Shown here in pieces: positions 16,002 through 24,889 of a stretch of 64,000 bases of DNA. Below the pieces are notes generated by a model. The model saw only the letters and a program-made list of their open reading frames with translations. It had not been told where the DNA came from and made no database searches. The stretch comes from Actinomycetota bacterium (lineage in GTDB: Bacteria > Actinomycetota > Acidimicrobiia > Acidimicrobiales > Ilumatobacteraceae). The position numbers and the translations under genes are program-made. How positions within the stretch are numbered: the stretch's first letter is position 1; each line of letters starts with the position of its first letter. The DNA lies in NCBI GenBank assembly GCA_009702755.1, contig WLHL01000001.1, forward strand, positions 62,001 through 126,000, in the 5' to 3' direction.

Positions 16002-16238
16002 GTGGACATTCGCATCGGAATCACACAAGCACCACGCGAGATCGCAATTGAGGTCGAAGACGACGCAAAGGCACGTGAAGCGCTGAAGAAGAACGTGGAA
16101 GCTGCGTTAAAAGGCGAGATCATCACGTTGTGGATCACCGATAAGAAGGGTCGCGACACCGCGATCCCGACCGCCAAGATTGCCTACGTGGAAATTGGCT
16201 CCAGCGACCCCGACCGCAAGATCGGCTTCGGCGGCTGA
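16002..16238 (+). CDS. DUF3107 family protein
   Basis: The 78-residue protein matches the small actinobacterial DUF3107 family throughout: DIRIGITQAPREIAIEV, the helix AREALKKNVEAALKG, ITLWITDKKGRDTAIPTAKIAYVEIGS, and a Gly-rich C-terminus with KIGFGG. The start is a GTG after AAAGGAAT. The family's function is unknown. It lies between mrp and the PdtaS-like kinase. Confidence 0.85.
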   Translation: MDIRIGITQAPREIAIEVEDDAKAREALKKNVEAALKGEIITLWITDKKGRDTAIPTAKIAYVEIGSSDPDRKIGFGG

Positions 16239-16332
16239 CATTGCTGTTCGGCGCCTCACGGTGCTGATCGCGCGCAATTGACTCATCTGCCCCGTGCAGG
16301 TGGGGCAGACTTGACTCTCAGAAGGAGGGTCG

Positions 16333-17835
16333 ATGTCAACCATTGGTGAACTTGCACGTCAACAGACTGAACTCTCAAAAGAGCAGACTGTCCATCTCGG
16401 AAATCTCGTTAGTGAGTGGGGAATGCTCGCTGACCTCTGCTTCTCCGACCTCATGTTGCATGTGCCCACCGAGGGCAACAAGTGGCTGGTGCTGGCACAA
16501 GTGCGCGCTGCCACCGGACAAACCCTGTATCTCGTCGACCGCGTGGGTGCGTTGGCCGAAGCAGGCGAAGAATCGCTTCTCACGAAGGCCTACAACTCAA
16601 GCATCATCGTGGAAGACGAAATCTTCATGGAAGGCATCGAAGAAGATTGCCGCATGATGGCGATTCCCGTTGTGTTTGAAGGCAAGCCCATTGCGGTGAT
16701 GACACGTGAATGGTCGCGTCGCACCGGACGTCAACCAGGCGAACTCGAACGCACGTATCTCGACATGTTTGATCGTTTCGCCGAAATGATTATCAAGGGC
16801 GACTTCCCGTTTGCTGGTCGCGTGGCCGACAGCAGTGTGGCGCCACGTGTGGGTGACGGTGCGATTGTTCTCGACGCCGATGCGCGCATTCGGTATGCAT
16901 CTCCCAACGCAACGTCTGCGTTGCACCGCGTGGGAATTAGCGCCAACGCAGTGGGCCAAACACTCGCTGAACTGGGTGTGATTGACTCATCGGTGCGCCA
17001 GGCATTCGAACGTCAAGAACCTGTGGTGGAAGAGTTCGAGCAAACCGGTGATGTCACCTTGCTGACGCGCTGTATTCCACTGGTGTTGTCGACAGATGGC
17101 AAGAACGAAGTCACCGGTGGGCTCATGCTGTTGCGCGACGTGTCAGAACTGCGCCGCCGTGATCGTTTGATTTTGTCCAAGGATGCAACGATCCGCGAGA
17201 TTCACCACCGCGTGAAGAACAACTTGCAGACCATTTCGTCGTTGTTGCGTTTGCAGGGTCGTCGTTTGGAGTCTGCCGAGGCCAAAGCAGCAGTCGCAGA
17301 ATCAGTGCGTCGTATTCGCACCATTGCGTTGGTGCATGAAACGTTGTCGCGTGAACCAGGCGACGATGTGGCGTTCATTGAGATTGTGCGTCCGTTGTTG
17401 CGCCTTGTGGAAGAAAGCCTTCAGTCGCCCGACCGCCCGATGCGTTTCACGGTGATTGGCGATGGCGGTCGTTTGCCCGCAACCGTGGTGACACCACTTT
17501 CAGTGGTTCTCACTGAGTTGCTGCAGAACGCCGTTGATCACGGATACCCCGAAGGTGATGGAGGCGGCACCGTGGTGGTGCGCCTCAACGTCGAAGACGG
17601 TGTCTTGAACATCTCGGTGGTGGATGATGGTCGTGGTATCCCTGCGGGGTTCCAGTTGGCCGATGCGACCGGATTAGGTCTGTCCATCGTGCGCACGTTG
17701 GTGACGACTGAACTGGCGGGAAGCATTGAGATGCGCCCGGCGATGCCTGAAGAACTGGCAGAAGTGGACCTGGAACTCAAGCCAGGGAATACGGGAACCG
17801 TGATTGCTCTACGGGTGCCCTTAGAGAACGAGTGA
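16333..17835 (+). CDS. pdtaS: PdtaS-like sensor histidine kinase
   Basis: The 500-residue soluble kinase has a GAF-like domain (about 1-155), a PAS domain (about 173-275, beginning DGAIVLDADARIRYASPNA), and a HisKA_2/HWE-type phosphoacceptor helix IREIHHRVKNNLQTISSLLR with His at 291-292. The HATPase_c domain has LTELLQNAVDHGYPEG and VVDDGRGIPAGF, ending in GLGLSIVRTLV. It matches mycobacterial PdtaS, which signals to the antiterminator-type regulator PdtaR; no pdtaR is in this window. The ATG follows AGAAGGAGGG. No transmembrane segment is present. Confidence 0.9.
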   Translation: MSTIGELARQQTELSKEQTVHLGNLVSEWGMLADLCFSDLMLHVPTEGNKWLVLAQVRAATGQTLYLVDRVGALAEAGEESLLTKAYNSSIIVEDEIFMEGIEEDCRMMAIPVVFEGKPIAVMTREWSRRTGRQPGELERTYLDMFDRFAEMIIKGDFPFAGRVADSSVAPRVGDGAIVLDADARIRYASPNATSALHRVGISANAVGQTLAELGVIDSSVRQAFERQEPVVEEFEQTGDVTLLTRCIPLVLSTDGKNEVTGGLMLLRDVSELRRRDRLILSKDATIREIHHRVKNNLQTISSLLRLQGRRLESAEAKAAVAESVRRIRTIALVHETLSREPGDDVAFIEIVRPLLRLVEESLQSPDRPMRFTVIGDGGRLPATVVTPLSVVLTELLQNAVDHGYPEGDGGGTVVVRLNVEDGVLNISVVDDGRGIPAGFQLADATGLGLSIVRTLVTTELAGSIEMRPAMPEELAEVDLELKPGNTGTVIALRVPLENE

Positions 17836-17836
17836 T

Positions 17837-18142
17837 TTAGAGAGAAGCGGTGCGCTGTGCCTTGGCACGAGCTGCTGCGTCGCGGCGAATCTGGCGACGC
17901 TCTTCTTCAGAGGTGCCACCCCAGATACCGGTGTCTTGGTTGGTCTCAAGTGCGAACTCGAGGCATTCCGTGGTGACGGGGCACTGGCAGCACACTGACT
18001 TGGCCTTAGCGATCTGCAAAAGGGCCTGACCAGTAGTTCCCACAGGAAAGAACAATTCCGGGTCGGTGTCGCGACAAGTAGACAATGCCCTCCAGCTGTA
18101 ATCAGCACTTCCGAGAGCTAGCGAAGACGCGAGAATTGACAC
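17837..18142 (-). CDS. WhiB-family Fe-S transcriptional regulator
   Basis: The 101-residue protein carries the WhiB signature: Cys 23, Cys 51, Cys 54 and Cys 60 (C-x2-C-x5-C) for a 4Fe-4S cluster, then GIWGGTSEEERR and a basic C-terminal tail for DNA contact. An ACRDTDPELFFP-like region follows Cys 23, as in WhiB1 and WhiB2 types; I cannot choose between subgroups. The start is a GTG after AAAGGAACAGAAC. A GCGCC/GGCGC hairpin lies in the leader near 18170-18181. Its stop codon is convergent with, and one base from, the PdtaS gene. Confidence 0.92.
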   Translation of the reverse strand: MSILASSLALGSADYSWRALSTCRDTDPELFFPVGTTGQALLQIAKAKSVCCQCPVTTECLEFALETNQDTGIWGGTSEEERRQIRRDAAARAKAQRTASL

Positions 18143-18309
18143 GTTCTGTTCCTTTGCTTTTGTCTAAGGCGCCGGGGCGCTTGGGGGGAGGTGCGAGCAC
18201 TTCAGGAAGGAACACTACGAGCGAGATTGCGTTCTCACAATGAAGAATGCAAAGTTCAGTGATGTATTTTTGAAAAGAAATTCATACGTTTTTGAAAGCA
18301 GGTTGCAAC

Positions 18310-19011
18310 GTGGCAACAACGCAGGTAATTGCCCACCGGGGAGCATCCAAGGCGGAGCGCGAAAACACGCTCGCTGCTTTTCGACGCGCGGGAGAGATGG
18401 GCAGCGACGCGGTCGAACTCGATGTACGTCGCACCGCAGATGGTGCTATGGCGATCCATCACGATGCTGTACTCGCCGATGGTCGACTGATTTGTGAACT
18501 GAATGCATCAGAACTTCCCGACCACATTCCGTTCCTTTCCGATGCACTTGATGCATGCGCAGGCATGTGGGTGAACATCGAAATCAAGAACCATCCGATT
18601 GACGCTGACTTCGATGCAAGCGACACATTGGCCGCAGCAGTTGCAACGCACTTAGCGGAACGCGGTGAAGATCATCGTTGGCTCATCTCGTGTTTTCATC
18701 GTCCGACTATTGATGCGATGCGCACATTGCGCCCCGAAGTACGCACTGCATGGCTGACGGAAGGCGTGCGCGACGAGGACTGCGAACGCGTGGCCCGCGA
18801 GATGGCAAACATGGGCCATACAGCCCTGCACCCGTACACAAAGCACCTCACCCGCAACTGCGTGGATGTGTTCCATAAGGCCGGTTTACAGGTGAATTCA
18901 TGGACCATTGACGACCCAGCCCGTATGGCAGAAGTCGTCGAGTGGGGCATTGATGGCATCTGCACCAACGTGCCCGATGTGGCACTGCAGGTCATCGCGA
19001 ACGCGAAGTAA
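18310..19011 (+). CDS. glycerophosphodiester phosphodiesterase family protein
   Basis: The protein of about 233 residues has the GDPD catalytic core: VIAHRGASKAERENTLAAF (His and Glu), SDAVELDVRRTADGAMAIHHD (Glu-x-Asp metal ligands and second His), NIEIKN, and a C-terminal VNSWTIDDPARMAEVVEWGI. It would hydrolyse glycerophosphodiesters to glycerol-3-phosphate. There is no signal peptide, so it is cytosolic. The GTG at 18310 is chosen because family homology begins there; a TTG at 18292 is an alternative. Confidence 0.88.
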   Translation: MATTQVIAHRGASKAERENTLAAFRRAGEMGSDAVELDVRRTADGAMAIHHDAVLADGRLICELNASELPDHIPFLSDALDACAGMWVNIEIKNHPIDADFDASDTLAAAVATHLAERGEDHRWLISCFHRPTIDAMRTLRPEVRTAWLTEGVRDEDCERVAREMANMGHTALHPYTKHLTRNCVDVFHKAGLQVNSWTIDDPARMAEVVEWGIDGICTNVPDVALQVIANAK

Positions 19012-19014
19012 AAA

Positions 19015-19938
19015 TCAGAGTGGCGGATGCGAACGCACTAAGCGCAACGCATTGGGCACGTACTCAAACTGCACGTCGCGCACTTCGCCCAAGTAGTCAC
19101 CATCAAGTTGGTACGGGAACGCACGTGCATCACTTGCTGTCACTGTTTTGACATTCGTTTGAATATCAAGCCATGGCTTTTGCTTGATGCCGCCGCCCTT
19201 GAGTGCTGATGCAAGAGTGCGCAAGATGTGCGATGGGTTCATTGTCTTGAACGTGATGACAGAAAGACCAGTTTCCAACTTTGTGCTCGGCACAAGATCA
19301 ATGGGGCGATTACCGAGATACGTATATGGGTTCGTATTCATGACGACAGAGAAGTAACCCTCGTCCACGGTGTGTCCGTTTTCGAACTTCAGTGAAAAGT
19401 GCGGACGCTTGCGATCGAAATCCATAAAGAACGTCTTGAGTGATGCAAGAACAAACAACGGATGTCCCGCATATCTCTTCAGCGCTGCACGTTGTTCCAC
19501 CCAACGCACCACAGCGGCGTCGTAACCAAGGCCTGTGTGAAAGGTGAAGAATCTTCCATTGGCTCTGCCGAGTCCGATGGGGGAGATGTCGTTGCGGTCG
19601 AGCGCATCAACAATCAGCTCCACTGCTTCGATGGCGTTGTTCGGCATGCCGAGGGTGCGGGCAAAGACATTGGTCGATCCGCCAGGCAACACAGCCAGTG
19701 CTGTCTCGGTGGTGGCAAGGCCGGTGGCCACTTCGTTCAAGGTGCCGTCACCGCCATAGGCCACCACCACATCGATGCCCCGCCGGGCCGCATCTTCGGC
19801 AAAACGGGTGGCATGGCCACGCCGATTGGTCTCCACGACTTGCACATCGTGGTTCTCGGCCAAGCGCTGATGCACCGCAACGGTGTCTTTCGCCGTCACC
19901 GAGGACGCAAAGGAGTTCACAATCAGGAGGACGCGCAA
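19015..19938 (-). CDS. diacylglycerol/lipid kinase (DagK-like)
   Basis: The 307-residue protein has the diacylglycerol kinase catalytic fold: VLLIVNSFAS at the N-terminus, VVVAYGGDGTLNEVATGL (GGDGT nucleotide-binding loop), LAVLPGGSTNVFARTLGMP, and the C-terminal lipid-kinase domain with FHTGLGYDAAVVR and YPYQLDGDYLGE-like residues (AFPYQLDGDYLG). The start is probably a TTG, with TACCGT 8 nt upstream. It could phosphorylate diacylglycerol or a sphingoid/isoprenoid lipid. Its stop lies 3 bp from the convergent GDPD gene, also a lipid-related enzyme. Confidence 0.88.
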   Translation of the reverse strand: MRVLLIVNSFASSVTAKDTVAVHQRLAENHDVQVVETNRRGHATRFAEDAARRGIDVVVAYGGDGTLNEVATGLATTETALAVLPGGSTNVFARTLGMPNNAIEAVELIVDALDRNDISPIGLGRANGRFFTFHTGLGYDAAVVRWVEQRAALKRYAGHPLFVLASLKTFFMDFDRKRPHFSLKFENGHTVDEGYFSVVMNTNPYTYLGNRPIDLVPSTKLETGLSVITFKTMNPSHILRTLASALKGGGIKQKPWLDIQTNVKTVTASDARAFPYQLDGDYLGEVRDVQFEYVPNALRLVRSHPPL

Positions 19939-20056
19939 GGCTTTTTACGGTATCAGCGCCTCATGGGCTGGGTCACGACAAACGTCACTCCAAAAGGGCA
20001 GTTCCTCGGGGTCTCGGGTTGGGTGAATGGGTTCCCTGTCGGTAACAATGTCTCTT

Positions 20057-20833
20057 ATGAATGTGATCGTTTGTGTCAAGCAGATCCCCGACCCCGCAGC
20101 GCCTGGTGCGCTTGATGGGGCCACTAACACCCTGAAGCGTGATGGCAAGCTCATCCTCGACGATTCCGATGCATACGGCGTTGAGATGGCGCTGCAGTTG
20201 GTCGACAAGGCCGGCGGCGGAGAAGTCAGCCTCATCTCCATGGCCCCAAACGGTGAGACCGCAGGTCTTCGCACCGCGTTGGCCATGGGTGCATCAAAGG
20301 CAGTGCTCGTCTCTGATCCTGCATTGCAAGGTTCCGACGCACTCACCACTGCAAAGATTCTTGCTGCAGCAGTGCAGCGTCTTGGTGGCGCAGACCTCGT
20401 CATCGGTGCAACAGAGTCATCTGACGGTTACACCGGCACCGTGCCAGAACAAATGGCAGAACTTCTTGGTCTTCCTTCCGTGACTTTCGCAAAGAAAGTT
20501 TCTGTTGAAGGTGGCGCATTGAAAGTTGATCGTCAGACCGAAGCCGGTTACGACGAAGTCACCTGCGCACTTCCAGCGCTCATCAGCGTGACCGCTGGTG
20601 TGGTGGAGCCTCGCTACCCATCCTTCAAGGGCATCATGGCTGCAAAGTCAAAGCCAGTTGAAGAAGTCACCGCAGCTGACCTCAACGTCACGCCAGTCGG
20701 TTGGGCAGGAGCAGGCCAGAAGATCAGCAATGTCGCACAGGCAGAAGCTCGTCAAGCTGGCGAAGTCATCGAAGATGACGGCGAAACATTCGGCAAGATC
20801 GTTGGGTTCCTCGAGAACCTGAAGGTCATCTGA
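20057..20833 (+). CDS. etfB: electron transfer flavoprotein beta subunit
   Basis: The protein of about 258 residues begins MNVIVCVKQIPDPAAPGALD, typical of EtfB/FixA, and continues with DDSDAYGVEMALQLVDKAGG, the AMP-site segment DLVIGATESSDGYTGTVPEQMAELLGLPSV, and VVEPRYPSFKGIMAAKSKP (the recognition-loop region). It forms a heterodimer with EtfA that passes electrons from acyl-CoA dehydrogenases to the quinone pool. The ATG at 20057 is chosen from family homology; frames at 20027 and 20048 would add residues. It is followed after 26 bp by etfA. Confidence 0.93.
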   Translation: MNVIVCVKQIPDPAAPGALDGATNTLKRDGKLILDDSDAYGVEMALQLVDKAGGGEVSLISMAPNGETAGLRTALAMGASKAVLVSDPALQGSDALTTAKILAAAVQRLGGADLVIGATESSDGYTGTVPEQMAELLGLPSVTFAKKVSVEGGALKVDRQTEAGYDEVTCALPALISVTAGVVEPRYPSFKGIMAAKSKPVEEVTAADLNVTPVGWAGAGQKISNVAQAEARQAGEVIEDDGETFGKIVGFLENLKVI

Positions 20834-20859
20834 GTCGAAGTATCTAGAGGAGTTACACA

Positions 20860-21819
20860 ATGGCACTGAACAACATCTGGGTCTTCGCACAGGCAGCCAA
20901 TGGCGCGCCTACGTCGGCCACACTCGAATTGCTCACCAAGGCACGTTCGCTTTCTTCCAACGTGACTGCATTCATTGCAGGTAGCGGTGCAGAAGCAGCA
21001 GCACTCGGTGAATACGGTGCAACTGCAGTTCTTGCAGTTGAAATCGGAAAGAGCCTTCCAGGCGTTGCAATCGCATCTGCATTGAAGAGCGTCATCGACG
21101 GTGGCAACACCCCCGACCTCATCATGTTCCCGCAGAACACCGAAGGCCGTGACATCATGTCGCGTTTGTCGGTGAAGCTTGACAAGACAGTCATCACCAA
21201 CAACATCGACATCACCGACTCAGGCGATGGCGTCACTGTTGTGACACCAATCTTTGGTGGCAACACACTCGTCAGCACCACCTTCACAGGCGCTGGTCCA
21301 TTCCTTGCAGCATTCCGTCCGAAGTCATTTGCAGCGGAATCAGCCGGCGGTGCAGCAGCAGCTGTCACCGCAGTGTCGGTTCCCGAGCTCGGCGCAACAG
21401 GCTCAGCACAAGTTGTCGCTGTTCACGTTGAAGCAACAACTGGTCCGAAGCTTGACGAAGCAAACATCGTCGTTGCTGGTGGACGCGGTCTTGGTGAAGC
21501 ACCAAGCTTCGCAATGGTCGAAGAGCTGGCAACATTGCTCAAGGGTGCGCCTGGTGCTTCACGCGCAATCGTTGACGCTGGTTGGGTTCCTTACAGCTAC
21601 CAAGTCGGCCAGACCGGCAAGGTTGTAAAGCCAACCATCTACATCGCAGCTGGTATCTCCGGTGCAACACAGCACATGGTGGGTATGAAGGGTTCCAAGA
21701 ACATCATCGCGATCAACAAGGACAAGGAAGCACCAATCTTTGGTGTTGCCGACCTTGGCATCGTCGGAGACGTTCACAAGGTTCTCCCACAGATCATCGC
21801 AGCCCTCAAGGCTCGCTAA
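20860..21819 (+). CDS. etfA: electron transfer flavoprotein alpha subunit
   Basis: The 319-residue protein has the EtfA N-terminal domain ([41 protein letters not shown]) and the C-terminal FAD domain: [58 protein letters not shown] and [20 protein letters not shown]. All FAD contacts of the family are recognisable. The start follows AGAGGAG. A strong terminator lies about 35 bp after the stop, so etfBA ends here. Confidence 0.95.
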   Translation: MALNNIWVFAQAANGAPTSATLELLTKARSLSSNVTAFIAGSGAEAAALGEYGATAVLAVEIGKSLPGVAIASALKSVIDGGNTPDLIMFPQNTEGRDIMSRLSVKLDKTVITNNIDITDSGDGVTVVTPIFGGNTLVSTTFTGAGPFLAAFRPKSFAAESAGGAAAAVTAVSVPELGATGSAQVVAVHVEATTGPKLDEANIVVAGGRGLGEAPSFAMVEELATLLKGAPGASRAIVDAGWVPYSYQVGQTGKVVKPTIYIAAGISGATQHMVGMKGSKNIIAINKDKEAPIFGVADLGIVGDVHKVLPQIIAALKAR

Positions 21820-21852
21820 TTCTCACTGACCGTTTGGTCAGATGATTTTTTA

Positions 21853-21890
21853 AACAGACCCTCGCCATTGCGGCGGGGGTCTGTTTGATT
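21853..21890 (+). terminator. rho-independent terminator after etfA
   Basis: AACAGACCC pairs with GGGTCTGTT, with an inner GCC/GGC pairing around the loop, followed by TTTGATTATT. It sits 34 bp after the etfA stop codon. Confidence 0.8.
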
Positions 21891-22028
21891 ATTACGACAC
21901 ATGTTGTTGCGCTTTGTTTTGTTTTTCGGCGCACTGTGTTTTCTTTCGCGTGTTCGTTAAATCGGCAATTGAAATGCCTCATCAATCTCATGCACAATCT
22001 TCTTCATCACTAAAGAAAGAAGTTGCAC

Positions 22029-22238
22029 ATGTCGATGACAGATCATGAAATGCGCCAGATGGAAAGACGAATTGAAGAGAAGATTGAATCTCTGAGAAAG
22101 GAGTTTCGTTCTCTCAGTAGAGAGATTGGGTCAGTTGATCTGAGAGTTGCCAAAGTCTTTGGTGCAGTGCTGGGACTGGCCCCAATTGTCTTCTTGACTT
22201 ACATCATGGTGCTCAAACTTCTTCCCAACAAGAGTTGA
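22029..22238 (+). CDS. small coiled-coil membrane protein (69 aa)
   Basis: The frame starts MSMTDHEMRQMERRIEEKIE and continues as a charged amphipathic helix (residues 3-42), followed by one transmembrane helix (VAKVFGAVLGLAPIVFLTYIMV) and a short basic tail. It is paired with the next gene, which has the same layout. Such coiled-coil/TM proteins may form membrane-associated oligomers; no function is known to me. The ATG at 22029 follows AAAGAAGTTGC. Confidence 0.6.
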   Translation: MSMTDHEMRQMERRIEEKIESLRKEFRSLSREIGSVDLRVAKVFGAVLGLAPIVFLTYIMVLKLLPNKS

Positions 22239-22318
22239 TTTGTCTCTAATGAGACTTGCCAAAATTGTTCACATGCCGAACACATCTCCAGCAGTCAATC
22301 TGCAAAAGGAGAATTGAA

Positions 22319-22627
22319 ATGACTGCAGTGATTACAGAAGCACAACGATTTGAAATGCACACATGTTTGAGAGGGCTTATGGGTGAAGAAGTAGCAAACA
22401 CAATGATGGAACATCTGCCGCCATCTGGATGGTCTGATGTTGTTCGTAAGGCAGACTTAGATCACGTTGAGGCGGCACTGAAGACTGAGGTTGGTCACTT
22501 GCAGAAAAGTATCGATTTAATCAATGTTCATATTGAAGGCATCAGGTCTGCCCAATGGACATTGGTGGGAATCACAATCATCTGCTTTATTGCGCAGACG
22601 GCATGGATCTACAACGGAATCAAATGA
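22319..22627 (+). CDS. coiled-coil protein with C-terminal membrane helix (102 aa)
   Basis: The 102-residue protein begins MTAVITEAQRFEMHTCLRGL, then LMGEEVANTMMEHLPPSGW, then a coiled coil (DLDHVEAALKTEVGHLQKSIDLINVHIEGI) and a C-terminal transmembrane helix (TLVGITIICFIAQTAWIYNGI). The arrangement resembles DUF1640/CCDC90-like proteins. The ATG follows AAAAGGAGAA, a strong site. The 69-residue neighbour upstream is similarly organised, so the two may interact. Function unknown. Confidence 0.7.
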   Translation: MTAVITEAQRFEMHTCLRGLMGEEVANTMMEHLPPSGWSDVVRKADLDHVEAALKTEVGHLQKSIDLINVHIEGIRSAQWTLVGITIICFIAQTAWIYNGIK

Positions 22628-22643
22628 GTGCCCGATGAAGGCG

Positions 22644-23615
22644 TTAGGCGTGGTCGGCGGCGCTGAGCGCAACCGATAGTCCCTCTTCTGCATCCTCAAT
22701 CACAAGATGCAGTCCCCAGCCAGTCGTGGGTGCTTCGTCATTGCGGAACACAGTGAAGTTCAAGCTCTCGATCACTTCACCCAACTCTTCCGCATCACAC
22801 GGCCAGTCCTCGTCTAAGCCCGTGAACGTGGCCAGTAGCCACCATGCCTCACTGCGGCCAGTGGCAGCGCCACGGCGCTTCCCATGCGCTCCACCACTTG
22901 ATGCCGCCCACGCCAGCAACTGCAACGCCTCGCCAGGGGAGACCTCTGTAATCCCGGCACTAACCAGCCCTAAAGCTCCGAGCGCCTCTTCGATGCCACC
23001 TTCCACCACGGCAGCCTGTGCGGTGCCATTGGATTGGGCGGTCCATGGTTCCATCATGCGACGGAATACGTCGACAGTCGCATCGTCCAAGCCAGCAACA
23101 TGCGCGGTCGAGGTAACCGCAGATGGCGATGCAACATCAATCGGGTCAAATTGCAATCCATCATCGGAATAAACAGCTAACGAGTACTGCGGCTCCCACC
23201 ACTGCGGATTGATGGGCACATCGAGAACTGCAACTTCGCCTTCATCAACTTCGTCGCCACGTAATGCACGCTCATACGCCACCAGTGAACGGTCGTGTCC
23301 TGGTGCCAAATGCTCATCGAGATCTTCCCAGCGATGATGCACCGCAAGAATCTCGCTCACTGGTCCCGGCATGAACGTGCGTGCGGTGTCATCAAGTGCA
23401 CGCACAGCGAATTCAGCCGGCGCCCATAACGCGAGGCGATAGTTGGCCAGAGTCGCAATTGGCCACAACTGGCGCCCCGTGTTCACTGCACTGCGCGCTT
23501 CGTTACGAATGCGCACCAAGTGTTCCCAATCGCGTGACGAACACGTGTCATCAACGTGGCGCACAAGACCATCAAGGTCGGCGCTACGGATGAGATCGTC
23601 TAAAGAAGTGGCCAC
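22644..23615 (-). CDS. conserved hypothetical protein of the DUF3090 cluster (about 323 aa)
   Basis: I cannot assign a function to this acidic, Trp-rich, probably soluble protein. Its frame overlaps the end of the SCO1664-family gene. The GTG at 23615 (VATSLDDLIRSADLDGLVRH) gives a 16-bp overlap and is the likeliest start. An ATG at 23669 would overlap by 70 bp. The C-terminal part contains WAASSGGAHGKRRGAATGRS, a Gly/Arg-rich loop, and ends in VIEDAEEGLSVALSAADHA. It is last in the operon with the phosphomutase, DUF3090 and SCO1664-like genes. Confidence 0.6.
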   Translation of the reverse strand: MATSLDDLIRSADLDGLVRHVDDTCSSRDWEHLVRIRNEARSAVNTGRQLWPIATLANYRLALWAPAEFAVRALDDTARTFMPGPVSEILAVHHRWEDLDEHLAPGHDRSLVAYERALRGDEVDEGEVAVLDVPINPQWWEPQYSLAVYSDDGLQFDPIDVASPSAVTSTAHVAGLDDATVDVFRRMMEPWTAQSNGTAQAAVVEGGIEEALGALGLVSAGITEVSPGEALQLLAWAASSGGAHGKRRGAATGRSEAWWLLATFTGLDEDWPCDAEELGEVIESLNFTVFRNDEAPTTGWGLHLVIEDAEEGLSVALSAADHA

Positions 23616-24298
23616 GGGTATTGATATCGACTCTCTGGTGCGGGAAAGACTCTGTTGCGCAGAAGCCATCCGATGCGCTCCAGCATCGCATCAATTTCAT
23701 CCTCCGTCAGTAATGACGCAAGATTCGTAGGAACATCATTCATGAGAACTTCCAGCGGTGCGAGAAGTTCATCTGCGATGTCTTCGCCGGCAAAGTCCCA
23801 AATCACCGTGCGCAACTTGAATTCATCGCTAAAGCACACACCATGGTCGATGCCCCAGAGATGATCATCTGCATCCACCAACACATGACCACCCTTGCGA
23901 TCGGTGTTGTTGGCAACAATGTCGAACACTGCCATCGTGCGTAGCTGGTCATGCAGTTCAGGACGATCATCGAGGAACGTGAAGTAATGCAGTGACGGAT
24001 CATGGTTGATGAACAACTGCAATGAGCCTTCGCCTAATGGGCCTTCACGCACCACCGTTGGCGGGATGATGTCGTACTGCAGTGCTTCGCTCAGGCGATA
24101 TGCAGCAACTTCGCGCTTGAAGAGGCCTGCTGGGAAGTCCCACAACGGACGTTCACCCGTGAGTGGTTTGTAGATGCCTTGCGTCCCGTCATCACCCACC
24201 GCCATCAGAAACGTGGCGTTGGAAGAGTTCGGCATGCGGCCTTCAATTTCAAGGTGGCCATCAGTGAGCAACTGCAGAAGTTCTGGCGTGTTACCCAT
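23600..24298 (-). CDS. SCO1664-family protein (kinase-like fold)
   Basis: The 232-residue protein matches the actinobacterial SCO1664 family, related to HipA and PI3/4-kinase-like folds. Visible elements are GIYKPLTGERPLWDFPAG (nucleotide-binding Lys), LFKREVAAYRLSEAL, the catalytic-loop-like FDIVANNTDRKGGHVL (Asp and Asn), and WGIDHGVCF (metal-binding Asp). The substrate is unknown. It lies between DUF3090 and the following hypothetical gene in the order conserved across actinobacteria. Confidence 0.85.
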   Translation of the reverse strand: MGNTPELLQLLTDGHLEIEGRMPNSSNATFLMAVGDDGTQGIYKPLTGERPLWDFPAGLFKREVAAYRLSEALQYDIIPPTVVREGPLGEGSLQLFINHDPSLHYFTFLDDRPELHDQLRTMAVFDIVANNTDRKGGHVLVDADDHLWGIDHGVCFSDEFKLRTVIWDFAGEDIADELLAPLEVLMNDVPTNLASLLTEDEIDAMLERIGWLLRNRVFPAPESRYQYPWPLL

Positions 24299-24331
24299 AC
24301 GTGTCAGTCGTCCGTGCGATTACGCGAGTGC

Positions 24332-24865
24332 TTAATTGAACTTGGGGCAAGCGTGGCCTGCAGGGTCAACCGGTGCGGCGCACCACTTGCAGATGGCGCG
24401 ACCAGCATTGATGAACAAGTCTGCTGTTTCGCAGAATGCACGAGCTTGCGATGGCGTGAGCATCACGCGCACCACAGTGCTGTTGTCGTTGTCCTCATCG
24501 TCTTCATCCAGAAGATCAAAGATGTCCTCGTCGTCTTCATCGACCAACACCATCTCTTCCAACTGCACCACCATGCGCATGTTGGGGCGGTCAACGCCGA
24601 GACCAACAGAACCCAAAACGAAATCTTGTTCCACTGGGTTTACAAGAGATGCTGATGTTGAATCAATGTCAGTGCCGGTATCGGGCATGTCAGCCAACAT
24701 GCCACGCAAGTATTCGGCAAGCGCTGCTACTTGTTGCTTCTCACACTTGATGGAGACGGTGCGACCATCGCCACGCACCTGCACATAGAACGTGCGATCA
24801 CCAGGTTGCCCAATGGCGCCAGTGGCGAAACCATCCGCATCTTCGAAATCAAAATAGAAACCCAT
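24332..24865 (-). CDS. DUF3090 family protein with C-terminal zinc-ribbon-like Cys
   Basis: The 177-residue protein matches DUF3090: FDFEDADGFATGAIGQPGDR at the N-terminus (the family hallmark FxxGxxGxPGxR), TFYVQVRGDGRTVSIKCEKQ, an Asp/Glu-rich middle, RVMLTPSQARAFCETA, and a C-terminal CKWCAAPVDPAGHACP segment that could bind zinc. Molecular function unknown. It is cotranscribed with the phosphomutase upstream (24 bp gap) and the SCO1664-like gene downstream. Confidence 0.9.
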   Translation of the reverse strand: MGFYFDFEDADGFATGAIGQPGDRTFYVQVRGDGRTVSIKCEKQQVAALAEYLRGMLADMPDTGTDIDSTSASLVNPVEQDFVLGSVGLGVDRPNMRMVVQLEEMVLVDEDDEDIFDLLDEDDEDNDNSTVVRVMLTPSQARAFCETADLFINAGRAICKWCAAPVDPAGHACPKFN

Positions 24866-24889
24866 GTGACTACCAGTGTGCCAGTTGTG